A stretch of 64,000 bases of DNA from NCBI RefSeq assembly GCF_030161895.1, contig NZ_BSVB01000001.1, positions 3,162,001 through 3,226,000 of the forward strand, given 5' to 3'. The position numbers were made by a program, and so were the translations under genes. The stretch comes from Pseudolysinimonas kribbensis. GTDB taxonomy: Bacteria; Actinomycetota; Actinomycetes; Actinomycetales; Microbacteriaceae. Below, in pieces: positions 18,591 to 26,803 of the stretch (position 1 is the stretch's first letter; the number at the start of each line of letters is the position of its first letter). The notes under the pieces are model-generated. The model ran no database searches and was not told the origin of the DNA. It worked only from the letters and a program-made list of their open reading frames with translations.

Positions 18591-20173
18591 GCGCGCCGGT
18601 CGCGGCGCCGCGCCGACGGCTCTCGGTCTCCCGCCTGTTCGTCGTCCTCGCCGTCGTCGCGGCACTCGTCGCGGGCGTCCTGTTCGCCCTGAACTGGGTG
18701 CAGTCCTCGGCCGCCGCCGCGGCGAAACCCTGGTTCGCCGGCTACACGGACGTGACGGCGACGCCGACGTTCGCCTTCGAGACCCCGAAGGGCGATGCCG
18801 GGCGCAACGTCGTGCTGTCCTTCATCGTGTCGTCGACGGAGGACGCCTGCACGCCGAGCTGGGGCGCCGCGTACACGGTCGAGCAGGCCTCGGCCCAGCT
18901 CGACCTCGATCGGCGCATCGCGCGGCTCAAGCAGGCCGGCGGCGACGTCGCGGTGTCCTTCGGCGGTCAGCGCAACGACGAGCTCGCTCTGCGGTGCACC
19001 GACACCGACCAGCTCGTCGCGGCCTACGCCGGCGTCGTCGACCATTACGACCTCTCGACGATCGACCTCGACATCGAGGGCGCTTCGCTCGCGGATGCGA
19101 CCGCGGGGGAGCGGCGTGCGGAGGCCATCGCGCGGCTGCAGGACACGCGGCGCGCCGCGGGCAAGCCGCTCGCCGTCTGGCTGACGCTGCCGGTGACGCC
19201 GGACGGCCTCGCGCCGGAGGGGCAGAAGGTCGTGCAGCAGATGCTGGCCGACAAGGTCGACATCGCCGGTGTCAACGCCATGACGATGGACTTCGGACAG
19301 AGCCTGAAGAAGGGCACCAGCCTCGCCGACGGCGCGGAGTCGGCGCTCGTGCGGGTGCAGCGCCAGCTCGGCGTGATGTACCGACAGGCGGGGACGACGC
19401 TCTCCGACCCGACCCTCTGGTCGAAGGTCGGGATGACGCCGATGATCGGCCAGAACGACGTCGAGGAGGAGGTGCTGGGCCTCGACGCGGCCAAGAAGCT
19501 CAACGCGTTCGCGACGAGCCACGGCATCGGGCGCGTTTCGATGTGGTCGCTGAACCGCGACGTCACGTGCGGTGCGAACTACGTCACCCTCAAGGTCGTC
19601 TCCGACTCCTGCAGCGGTGTCGACCAGAAGGGGCGGCGCTTCGCCGACGCGCTCGGCAGGGGCCTGACCGGCGAGCTCGCGTTCGCGGCGGGGAAGGTCA
19701 CGACCGAGGAGCCGACCGACGCGCGCGACCTGACCGACGATCCCGCGAAGAGCCCCTATCAGATCTGGACCTCCGACGGCGCCTACCTGCAGGGCACCAA
19801 GGTCGTCTGGCACCACAACGTCTACGAGGCGAAGTGGTGGACCCGCGGCGATCTGCCCGACGACCCGGTCCTCAACGCCTGGGAGACGCCCTGGACGCTC
19901 GTGGGCCCGGTGCTCCCGGGCGAGACCCCCATCCCGCAGCCGACGCTGCCGGCCGGCACCTATCCCGGATGGAAGGGCACCGACCAGTACGACAAGGGCG
20001 ACCGGGTGCTCTTCGACGGAGTGCCGTTCGAGGCCAAGTGGTGGACGCAGGGCGACAGCCCCGCGGCCGCATCGTCGGATCCCGACAGCTCGCCGTGGAC
20101 GCCGCTGACCGAGAAGCAGATCCGGGAGGCGCTGAGCGGCGCCTCCGACGGGGGCGTCACGCCGGCGAGCTGA
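18587..20173 (+). CDS. Glycoside hydrolase family 18 (chitinase-like) with two C-terminal carbohydrate-binding repeats
   Basis: A 528-residue protein with an N-terminal membrane anchor (LFVVLAVVAALVAGVLFALNWV, no lipobox). The GH18 signature is STIDLDIEG, the DxxDxDxE strand in short form with the catalytic Glu. Two chitin-binding type 3-like repeats follow (YQIWTSDGAYLQGTKVVWHHNVYEAKWWT and YDKGDRVLFDGVPFEAKWWTQGD). It is expected to act outside the membrane on beta-1,4-linked N-acetylglucosamine polymers. Overlap with the GT2 gene suggests it processes the product of that synthase. Confidence 0.85.
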   Translation: MSAPVAAPRRRLSVSRLFVVLAVVAALVAGVLFALNWVQSSAAAAAKPWFAGYTDVTATPTFAFETPKGDAGRNVVLSFIVSSTEDACTPSWGAAYTVEQASAQLDLDRRIARLKQAGGDVAVSFGGQRNDELALRCTDTDQLVAAYAGVVDHYDLSTIDLDIEGASLADATAGERRAEAIARLQDTRRAAGKPLAVWLTLPVTPDGLAPEGQKVVQQMLADKVDIAGVNAMTMDFGQSLKKGTSLADGAESALVRVQRQLGVMYRQAGTTLSDPTLWSKVGMTPMIGQNDVEEEVLGLDAAKKLNAFATSHGIGRVSMWSLNRDVTCGANYVTLKVVSDSCSGVDQKGRRFADALGRGLTGELAFAAGKVTTEEPTDARDLTDDPAKSPYQIWTSDGAYLQGTKVVWHHNVYEAKWWTRGDLPDDPVLNAWETPWTLVGPVLPGETPIPQPTLPAGTYPGWKGTDQYDKGDRVLFDGVPFEAKWWTQGDSPAAASSDPDSSPWTPLTEKQIREALSGASDGGVTPAS

Positions 20174-20186
20174 ACAGCGAGAGCGC

Positions 20187-20888
20187 CTAACCGCCGAGCA
20201 GGCTCACGGCGCGCGCGATCACGAGGGCGAGGATCACGAACCCGGTGAACGACTCGAGCAGCATGAGGCCCTTCGCCCGGGAGCTCAGCGGCATCGTGTC
20301 GGTCGGGCTGAACGCCATCGAGTTGGTCGCGGAGAAGTAGAGGTAGTCGAGGTAGCCCGGCATCCAGTCGCTCCGGGACGACGACCCGGCGCGCACCTCG
20401 TCGATCGCGTCGTGATCCTCGTCCTGCGGGAAGCGGAAGTCGGCCCGGGGCAGCTCGGAGCGCTGATCACGGCGGCGGGCGACCGGACCGCCGCGATCCA
20501 GCTCCCAGTACAGGACGCTGAACGCGATGACGTTGGTGACCCAGACCTGGAGCGCGGCGAGCAGGATCAGCGGTCCGTCGGCGTGCTTGGCCTGGATGAG
20601 CTGGATGATCAGCTGCGCGAGCGCGACCTGGTTCGCGGCGAGCAGCAGCAGGGACTGCGCCCCCGACAGCACGCGCGACCACCGCGTCTCGCGCTGGAAG
20701 CGTGCGGGGTTCAGGAAGATGAGGGCGATCAGGATGCCGGCGCTGACCACGACGACGCCGATCCGGAGGGCGGGCAGGAACGTGGTCGGCAGGAGGGCGT
20801 ACATCGCCAGGGCGACGGCGATGCCGATGACGACGGGCCAGCGCCGCTCCGCCTCGGCGCGTTGCTGCGGCTTGCGGGTCGTCGCCAT
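20187..20888 (-). CDS. Multi-pass membrane protein, tandem copy 2
   Basis: A 233-residue protein with about five to six hydrophobic helices. It shares with its neighbour the motif AALQVWVTNVIAFSVLYWELDRGGPVARR and a C-terminal YLYFSATNSMAFSPTDTMPL before the last helix. That last segment sits like the pore loop plus inner helix of two-TM potassium channels, and DUF1345 proteins look similar, but the TVGYG filter is absent. Function unknown. It starts one base into the stop of the upstream copy (TGATG). Confidence 0.7.
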   Translation of the reverse strand: MATTRKPQQRAEAERRWPVVIGIAVALAMYALLPTTFLPALRIGVVVVSAGILIALIFLNPARFQRETRWSRVLSGAQSLLLLAANQVALAQLIIQLIQAKHADGPLILLAALQVWVTNVIAFSVLYWELDRGGPVARRRDQRSELPRADFRFPQDEDHDAIDEVRAGSSSRSDWMPGYLDYLYFSATNSMAFSPTDTMPLSSRAKGLMLLESFTGFVILALVIARAVSLLGG

Positions 20889-21541
20889 CAGGCCAGGATA
20901 TTGACCGCCCGCGAGATGACGAGGGCGAGCAGGACGAAACCGGTCAGCGACTGCAGGGCCATCAACCCCTTCGCCCGGGCCGTCAGCGGCATGACGTCGG
21001 TGGGACTGAAGGCCATCATGTTCGACAGCGCGAAGTACAGATAGTCGACGAACGCCGGCCGCCACGCCGTCGGCAGGCCGTTGTCCTCCTGCGGGAACCG
21101 GAAGTCCATGACCGCGTCGGGATCGTGCCGCATGCGCCGCGCGACGGGCCCGCCGCGGTCCAGCTCCCAGAAGATGAGCCCGAAGGCGACGACGTCGGTC
21201 ACCCAGACCTGGAACGTCGACAGGAGGATGACCGGCGCCTCGATGTGGCCGCCCATCACCAGGATGCGCACCGTCACGACGATGGCGACCTGGTTCGCGG
21301 CGAACAACGAGAACGCGAGCACGATCGAGACGACGCGCGACCAGCGGGTCTCGCGCGTCAGGTGGTGGGGATTGAGGATCAGCTGCGGGATGAGGATGAG
21401 CACGCCGATGGTCGGCAGGATCCACCGCGGGATGATCTCGTACTCGTTGGGGAGGAACGCGTAGAGGAGGATCGCGGCGGTCACCGCGACGATCGGGGGC
21501 CAGCGGTGCTCCGGCTTCACCGGACCGGCGTCGGCCTGCAT
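20888..21541 (-). CDS. Multi-pass membrane protein, tandem copy 1
   Basis: A 217-residue paralogue of the next gene: same helix layout, STFQVWVTDVVAFGLIFWELDRGGPVARR in the middle and YLYFALSNMMAFSPTDVMPLTARAKG near the end. Two copies coupled by TGATG suggest that they form a hetero-oligomer. Transport or channel function is inference from the pore-like C-terminal segment. It diverges from the tRNA-Val gene with 25 bases between. Confidence 0.7.
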   Translation of the reverse strand: MQADAGPVKPEHRWPPIVAVTAAILLYAFLPNEYEIIPRWILPTIGVLILIPQLILNPHHLTRETRWSRVVSIVLAFSLFAANQVAIVVTVRILVMGGHIEAPVILLSTFQVWVTDVVAFGLIFWELDRGGPVARRMRHDPDAVMDFRFPQEDNGLPTAWRPAFVDYLYFALSNMMAFSPTDVMPLTARAKGLMALQSLTGFVLLALVISRAVNILA

Positions 21542-21566
21542 GGTGCGAGTGTACGGTGAGCGGGTC

Positions 21567-21639
21567 GGGCTCTTAGCTCAGCTGGTAGAGCGCCACGTTT
21601 ACACCGTGGATGCCGGGGGTTCGAGTCCCTCAGGGCCCA
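21567..21639 (+). tRNA. tRNA-Val (anticodon UAC)
   Basis: A complete cloverleaf of 73 bases. The acceptor GGGCTCT pairs with AGGGCCC, the D stem is GCTC/GAGC, and the anticodon stem CCACG/CGTGG encloses TTTACAC with anticodon TAC. A 5-base variable loop and a T arm GGGGG-TTCGAGT-CCCTC follow, then discriminator A. CCA is not encoded (ACCC follows). Its last ten bases overlap the end of the MFS gene on the other strand. Confidence 0.95.
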
Positions 21640-23026
21640 CCCGACCGGACCCGGTGGCGCGGCAGCAGGAGGATCGCGACGCTCAGCGCCAGGATCGGGA
21701 CCACCCACACGGCGGCCGTCGTGTAGCCGTGCTCGTTCGGGAACAGGGCGGCGGTCGGTGTGGCGGTCGCGAGCAGGAGGCCCGTGAGGGCGCTGCCGAT
21801 GCTGAACCCGATGCTGCGGACGATCTGGTTGACGGACAGGACGCTGGGCGTCTCCTGCTGCGGAACGCCGTCGAGCACGAGCCTCGGCATGATCGCGGAG
21901 ACGCCGCCGACGCCGAAGCCCAGGACCGCCATCGCACCCAGGGTCGCGATGAGCGATCCCGGGGTGACCGCGAACAGCACGGCAGCGAGGGCGACGAAGG
22001 CCGCGCAGATCACGAAGGTCCATCGCGCGGACACGCGCGCGGTCAGCCAGGGGGTCAGGCGACCGGCGACGAAACCGAGCACGGAGAACGGGATGAGGGC
22101 CGCACCGGCGAGCACGCCGGACAGTCCGAAGCCGTATCCGACATCGGATGGCGTCTGCACGTAGCGGGTCAGCAGCGAGAACAGCAGATACATGCCCATG
22201 CCGGAGACGAGCATCGCCGCGTTGGCGCGCAGCACACCCCCTGGACGAACAGACCCAGGTCGACCACGGGCGCGGCGCTGCGCCGTTCGACCAGCACCCA
22301 CGCGCCGAGCGCGACGGCGGCGAGGAGGAGGATCGCACCTCCGACCCAGGGCCTGTCCCAGACGGAAGGCTGCGCCACGGCCGAGAGCACTCCGAGCGTG
22401 CCGACCCCGAGCAGCAGCGCGCCCGGGATATCGACCCCGGCGGCCGGACGCGGGGCGTCCCGCGGAATCGCGCGCCAGGCGATGAGGACGGCGGCGAGCG
22501 AGAGGAGGAAGCCGACCCCGTACGCGACACGAAGCCCGGCGAGCTGGTCGATGAGGCCCATGAGGGGGTAGGCGGCGCCGATGCCCACCGTGGAGGCGAC
22601 GGAGATGGTCGCGATCGTGGCATGGGCGCGCTCGGCGGGCAGATGGTCGCGGGCAACGCTCATCAGGAGTGCGACCGCGCCGAGGCCGAGCCCCTGGAGC
22701 GCGCGGCCGAGCAGCAGGACCCCGAACGGCGCCGGGATCGCCGTGAGCAGACCGCCGGCCGCGACCACGGCGAGGGTGATGAGGATCGTGCTGCGGCGGC
22801 GGGAGCCGGTGCCGAGCCGGCCCAGCACGGGGGCGGCGATCGCGCCCGCGAACAGCGTGACCGTGAGCGTCCATTGGGCGCCGTCCAACGGCACGTCGAG
22901 GTCGAGGGCCACCGAGGTGATGAGCGGGGCGCCGACGCCCCCGATCACCGAGCCCAGGAACGCGACCGTGACGACGGTGCGGCCGAGTCCGCGCGGGGCG
23001 AGGGGACCGGGTGCCGCCGGGCTCAT
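21630..23026 (-). CDS. MFS drug efflux transporter, DHA2-like (frame broken at 22237-22241)
   Basis: About 465 residues after repair, with 12-14 hydrophobic helices. It contains the motif-A-like LGRLGTGSRRRSTI and LLLGRALQGLGLGAVALLMSVARDHLP of drug:proton antiporters. The first about 260 residues and the rest lie in different frames; one G added to the coding-strand GGGGG run gives VQGGVLRANAAML. It overlaps the stop of its TetR regulator (ATGA), so the two are one operon. Its stop codon is inside the T stem of tRNA-Val on the other strand. Confidence 0.85.
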
Positions 23027-23595
23027 CGGTTCGTTTGCGCCGTGATGTGCTCGAACAGGCCGGGCTGGATGCGAGTCCGGATGCCGTCGGCCCACGGTTG
23101 ATCCAGCTCCCCGACGTCGAGGGCGGCGCCGGCGTTGAGCAGCATGCCGAAGGCGAGGAACGATTTGACGGTCACCGGGTCGAGGCCGGTGGTATCGGCG
23201 ACGGCGTGCCACAAGCGGGCGACGCGCGCCCGGACCAGGTCACGGACCTCGGTGTCGCCGCACGCGGCGAACCCCTGCAACTGCAAGAGGAGGCTGGTCC
23301 GATCGGCAAGCAGGTCGAAATACTGCCTGCCCATCAGCATCAGGGCGTCGACGCCGTCTGCCTCGTCCGCGGCATGGAGCATGCCGTCGCTGAACCGGTC
23401 GAATGCGCTCCCGACGAGTTCGAGGAAGAGGGCCTTCTTGGTCCCGAACATGCGGAAGACGTAGGTCTGGGTGATGCCGGCCTCGCGAGCGATCGCCTGC
23501 GTGGAGGCGCCGTGCAGCCCGTGATCCGCGAACTCCCGCGCCGCGATCTCCAGCACCTGAGTTCGCCTCTCAGGTCCGCGCATACGCTCGTTCAC
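23023..23595 (-). CDS. TetR-family repressor of the MFS gene
   Basis: About 190 residues from GTG 23595 (ATG 23583, MRGPERR, is an alternative). The HTH reads EIAAREFADHGLHGASTQAIAREAGITQTYVFRMF, typical of TetR/AcrR. The C-terminal domain is the ligand pocket of an efflux repressor. The translationally coupled MFS transporter is the expected target; TAGTTA-C-TAACTA just upstream is the likely operator. Confidence 0.87.
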   Translation of the reverse strand: MNERMRGPERRTQVLEIAAREFADHGLHGASTQAIAREAGITQTYVFRMFGTKKALFLELVGSAFDRFSDGMLHAADEADGVDALMLMGRQYFDLLADRTSLLLQLQGFAACGDTEVRDLVRARVARLWHAVADTTGLDPVTVKSFLAFGMLLNAGAALDVGELDQPWADGIRTRIQPGLFEHITAQTNR

Positions 23596-23604
23596 GCGCT
23601 CTAT

Positions 23605-23622
23605 GTTACTAGTTACTAACTA
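23605..23622. promoter_or_regulatory. Candidate operator of the TetR/MFS operon
   Basis: GTTACTA occurs twice in tandem (23605-23618), and TAGTTA-C-TAACTA (23610-23622) is a 13-base palindrome. It lies 15 bases upstream of the GTG start of tetR in an AT-rich patch unlike the surroundings. Confidence 0.5.
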
Positions 23623-23655
23623 CTCAACTGCGCGGGACCGCCCGCGGGGTCCCGC

Positions 23656-23826
23656 CTAGGCCGACAGCTCGTACCGCTCCCGCGACGGGGTGCAGACCGG
23701 GCAGTGCGCCGCGTCGAGGATCGTCGCCACGTAGAAGACCGCGCCGCACTCGGGCGTGAGACAGGGGCGCGCGATACGCAGGGCGGAGCTGGGCTCGGTG
23801 CTGGCATCCGGGTGCACGTCGGGCAT
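23656..23826 (-). CDS. Small Cys-rich protein, zinc-ribbon-like (56 aa)
   Basis: A 56-residue protein with Cys pairs CLTPEC and HCPVC placed about 20 residues apart, as in a small zinc ribbon. No family name is certain. It lies alone, divergent from the response regulator gene. Confidence 0.5.
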   Translation of the reverse strand: MPDVHPDASTEPSSALRIARPCLTPECGAVFYVATILDAAHCPVCTPSRERYELSA

Positions 23827-23924
23827 TCTCCGAGTGTGGCCGCAACCGTGCGCCGCGTCATGCCCCGGGAATCCGGGGCATGGTCCTGCCGGTGCGCGAC
23901 CCCGGCGCTGACTAAGGTGACCCC

Positions 23925-24566
23925 GTGGCGCGCGTGGTCCTGATCGACGATCACGAGATGGTCGCCGTCGCGGTGCGCTCTGCCGTTGCGCAGATCGAGG
24001 GCCTCGAGTTCCTCGGCTCGGCCCCCACGGTCGACGAGCTGCTCGCTCTGCATCCCGCGTTCGAGCTCGCGATCCTCGACCTGCGGCTCGCGGACGGATC
24101 GTCACCGGTCGCGAACGTCGAGCGGCTCGACGCGATCGGGGCACGCATCCTGGTCTTCACGTCGGGGGAGAGCCCCTACCTGGTGCGGTCGGTCTCCAAG
24201 TCGCCGATCGCCGGGTTGCTGCGCAAGTCGGAGCCGCTGCCCGCGCTCGTCGAGGCGATCCGGCGGGTCGCCGCGGGGGAGGAGAGCATGTCGGCCGACT
24301 GGGCGGCGGCCATCGACGGCGACCCCCAGCTCGCGGACGCCGGGCTGAGCCCACAGGAGCAGACGGCGCTCAGCCTGTTCGCCCGCGGTCTCAAAGCGGC
24401 GGCCGTCGGCGCGCAGATGGGGATCACGGTGTCCACGGTGGACGACTACGTGCGCCGGGTGCGCGCCAAGTACGTGCGCGCGGGGCGTCCCGCCTACACG
24501 AAGGTCGACCTGTACAAGCGCGCGGTCGAGGACGGCATCCTGCCCGCCCCCGACGCCGACCGATGA
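23925..24566 (+). CDS. NarL/LuxR-type response regulator
   Basis: A 213-residue regulator. The receiver has the acidic pair in VVLIDDHEM and the phospho-acceptor Asp in LAILDLRLADG; the output domain is a LuxR HTH (LSPQEQTALSLFARGLKAAAVGAQMGITVSTVDDYVRRVRAKY). GTG 23925 is the start. Its stop overlaps the ATG of the histidine kinase, forming a three-gene signalling operon with two membrane kinases-like proteins. Confidence 0.9.
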   Translation: MARVVLIDDHEMVAVAVRSAVAQIEGLEFLGSAPTVDELLALHPAFELAILDLRLADGSSPVANVERLDAIGARILVFTSGESPYLVRSVSKSPIAGLLRKSEPLPALVEAIRRVAAGEESMSADWAAAIDGDPQLADAGLSPQEQTALSLFARGLKAAAVGAQMGITVSTVDDYVRRVRAKYVRAGRPAYTKVDLYKRAVEDGILPAPDADR

Positions 24567-25736
24567 CGGCGACGGCCGGGCAGTCCATCGCCTCGCTGCG
24601 GGTCACCCGCCTCGTCGCGGTGTCGCTCGGGCTCGGCGGCCTCATCCTGTTCGTGTTCGATCTGTCACTCGTGATCGGGCAGGCCCGCGTCTTCGCGCCG
24701 TGGTGGTCTCTCACGGCCACCACGGGCGTGGTCGGCGCCGGGATCGCGGTCGCCGTCGTCGGCCTGGTCGGCACACCCCGCGCGACGGTGGTCGCCTTCC
24801 GGGTGCTGGCCGCCGCGATGCTGGCGGTCGCGCTGCTGGCGCTCGTCGCCGTGCCCGGCGGGGAATCGGACAGGAGCCCTGGCCCGCCGATCTGCTGGTC
24901 ATCGGTGCCGCGGCGGCGGGCGCGGGACTGCCGGTGCCGGCGGCCGTGGCCTATCTCGTGGCGCTGCTCGGCGCGTTCGGCGCCGAAGCGCTCGTCGTCG
25001 TCGTGCCCGCGGTGCGACTCGACACGCTGTTGCACCTGTGTCAGTCGCTGTTCTATGCGGCCCTCGTGATGGCGATCGCCATCGCGACACGCCGGGCGGG
25101 CCGGCTGCTGGACCTCGCCTCGCTCTCCGCGATCTCGGATGCCAGTGCGGCGGCGGCGGCGGATGCACGGCGCGCCCAGCGTCGACGGGTGGAGGGCCTG
25201 ATCCACGACACGGTGATCGTCGCCCTGCTCGCGTTCGGACGCGGGACCAAGGACGATGACGCCCGGGCCGCTCGGGAGGCCGCGAAGGCGCTCGTCGCGA
25301 TCGACGAGCTCGCCGCGTCGGCGCAGCCGGCCGACGACCCGACCCCCGCGAGCTCGCGTGGCGCCTGCAGGGCATCACGACCGACCTCGAGGCCCAGATC
25401 CGGTTCGACTACCGGGCGGGCGAGGAGGGCCGCATCCCGACCGCCGTCGGCATGGCGATCGCCGAGGCGATGTCCGAGGCCGTGCGCAACAGCCTGCGCC
25501 ACGGCGGGGAGCGAGGCCGCGTGCTGCGCCAGGTCACCGCCGACGTGAGCGATCGCCGCGTGCGCGTCGTCGTGCTCGACGACGGTGTCGGCTTCGATGC
25601 GGCCGCCGTGGACCCCACGCGGCTCGGCATCCGAGAGGGCATGATCCGCCGGATGGCGCTGGCGGGCGGCCGTGCCGAGGTCGTCTCCCGTCCGGGACGC
25701 GGAACCACGGTCGTGCTCGAGTGGAGGCGGCGGTGA
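24563..25736 (+). CDS. Membrane sensor histidine kinase (frame broken at 24860-24863 and 25343-25347)
   Basis: About 391 residues after repair. The N-terminus has about six membrane helices with little extracytoplasmic sequence. The H box is RRRVEGLIHDTVIVALLAF (HisKA_3-like, His followed by Asp). After the second repaired break, the ATPase domain has AMSEAVRNSLRHGG (N box) and DDGVGFD (G1 box), ending SRPGRGTTVVLEW. The two lost bases are a G (PGGGIGQEPW) and a C (PTPRELAWRLQG). It presumably phosphorylates the overlapping response regulator. The signal is unknown. Confidence 0.82.
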
Positions 25737-26794
25737 CGGCCCCGCAGCGCGACGTCGGCCGGTTCCTGGGCATCGTCGGGCGGTGGGCCTGGGCGCTGTT
25801 CGCCCTGTATGTCGCCGTCTTCACGCTCATCGCGGTCGTCGTGGGGGTTCCGCGAGTCGGCCTGCCCGTGACGGCGGCATCCCTCGGGCTGGTCGTGGCC
25901 GCGGCCCTCCTCGTCGCGAGCCCCTCGCCGACACCGCTGCCCTGGGGACGGCTCGTCGCGATCGCCGCCCTCTGCCTCGCGGGTGTGGTCGCGATGGTGC
26001 TCGACCTGCCGACGCGGCTCGGGTACGAGTCGCTCGTGACCTGGCAGCTCGCCGCCGTCAACTTCCTGCTCTTCGTGATCGAGCTGCGCGGGCGCATCGT
26101 CGAGGCGTGGATCCTGCTCGCGGCGATCGTCGCGGTCGTGACGGTGTGGAGCGTCGTGCAGACGGGGGAGCCGTGGCTCGGTCTGCAGCTCACCTACGGC
26201 CAGGCCGTGTCGCTCGCAGCGGGGACGATCTTCGCCATCGGCCTGCAGCGCACCGTCCGGCAGATCTTCGCGCAGGAGGACGCCGAACGAGCGCGGGCGA
26301 GCGTCGAGGCGGCGCGGCGGGCGGGCGACGCCCACCGGGCCGCAGAACTCGCCGACGTCCGAGCGCTCGCCGGCCCGCTGCTGCTGCGCATCGCGCGCGG
26401 GGAGGCGGTGGACCGGCGTGCGGCGCTGTCGCTGGAGGCCGCGCTGCGTGATCGCATCCGGGGGCGCGGGCTCGCGCTGGAGCCGCTCGTCTCCGCCCTC
26501 GCCCGGGCGCGCGATCGCGAGATCGATGCGCTCCTGCTCGACGATCTCGGCGACGCGGCTCTCGGCACCCAGCAGGCGGCGGCGGTCGCACGGTGGTGCG
26601 CCGAGCGGATCGAGCGGATGCCGGGACCGCGGGTGACGATCCGGTTGGCTCCCGCGCCCGGCGGCGCGGTGGTCTCGATCGCCGATGCGGACGGCGTCGT
26701 GGGGGAGCTGGCCGTTGGTCTCGAGCGCGACTCCCCGGGGAGTCCTGCGATCTCGTCGGCCCGTCGCGTCGGTCTGGACGGGGCCGACATTTAG
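25733..26794 (+). CDS. Second membrane sensor-like protein of the operon, degenerate kinase
   Basis: A 353-residue protein with about six N-terminal membrane helices and a cytoplasmic part that starts at a coiled-coil (AQEDAERARASVEAARRAGDAHRAAELADVRALAGPL). The layout resembles the preceding kinase, but no phospho-acceptor His with HDxxxxxL context and no clear N/G boxes are visible; the end (GGAVVSIADADGVVGELAVGLE) is ATPase-like at best. GTG 25733 overlaps the kinase stop (GTGA). It may be a non-catalytic partner of that kinase. Confidence 0.7.
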   Translation: MTAPQRDVGRFLGIVGRWAWALFALYVAVFTLIAVVVGVPRVGLPVTAASLGLVVAAALLVASPSPTPLPWGRLVAIAALCLAGVVAMVLDLPTRLGYESLVTWQLAAVNFLLFVIELRGRIVEAWILLAAIVAVVTVWSVVQTGEPWLGLQLTYGQAVSLAAGTIFAIGLQRTVRQIFAQEDAERARASVEAARRAGDAHRAAELADVRALAGPLLLRIARGEAVDRRAALSLEAALRDRIRGRGLALEPLVSALARARDREIDALLLDDLGDAALGTQQAAAVARWCAERIERMPGPRVTIRLAPAPGGAVVSIADADGVVGELAVGLERDSPGSPAISSARRVGLDGADI

Positions 26795-26803
26795 AATCCG
26801 GGC

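Noticed and set aside
21540..21660. The tRNA-Val end as an attachment site of an integrated element
   Set aside because: No duplicated tRNA 3' end, integrase or other mobility gene is present in the window.
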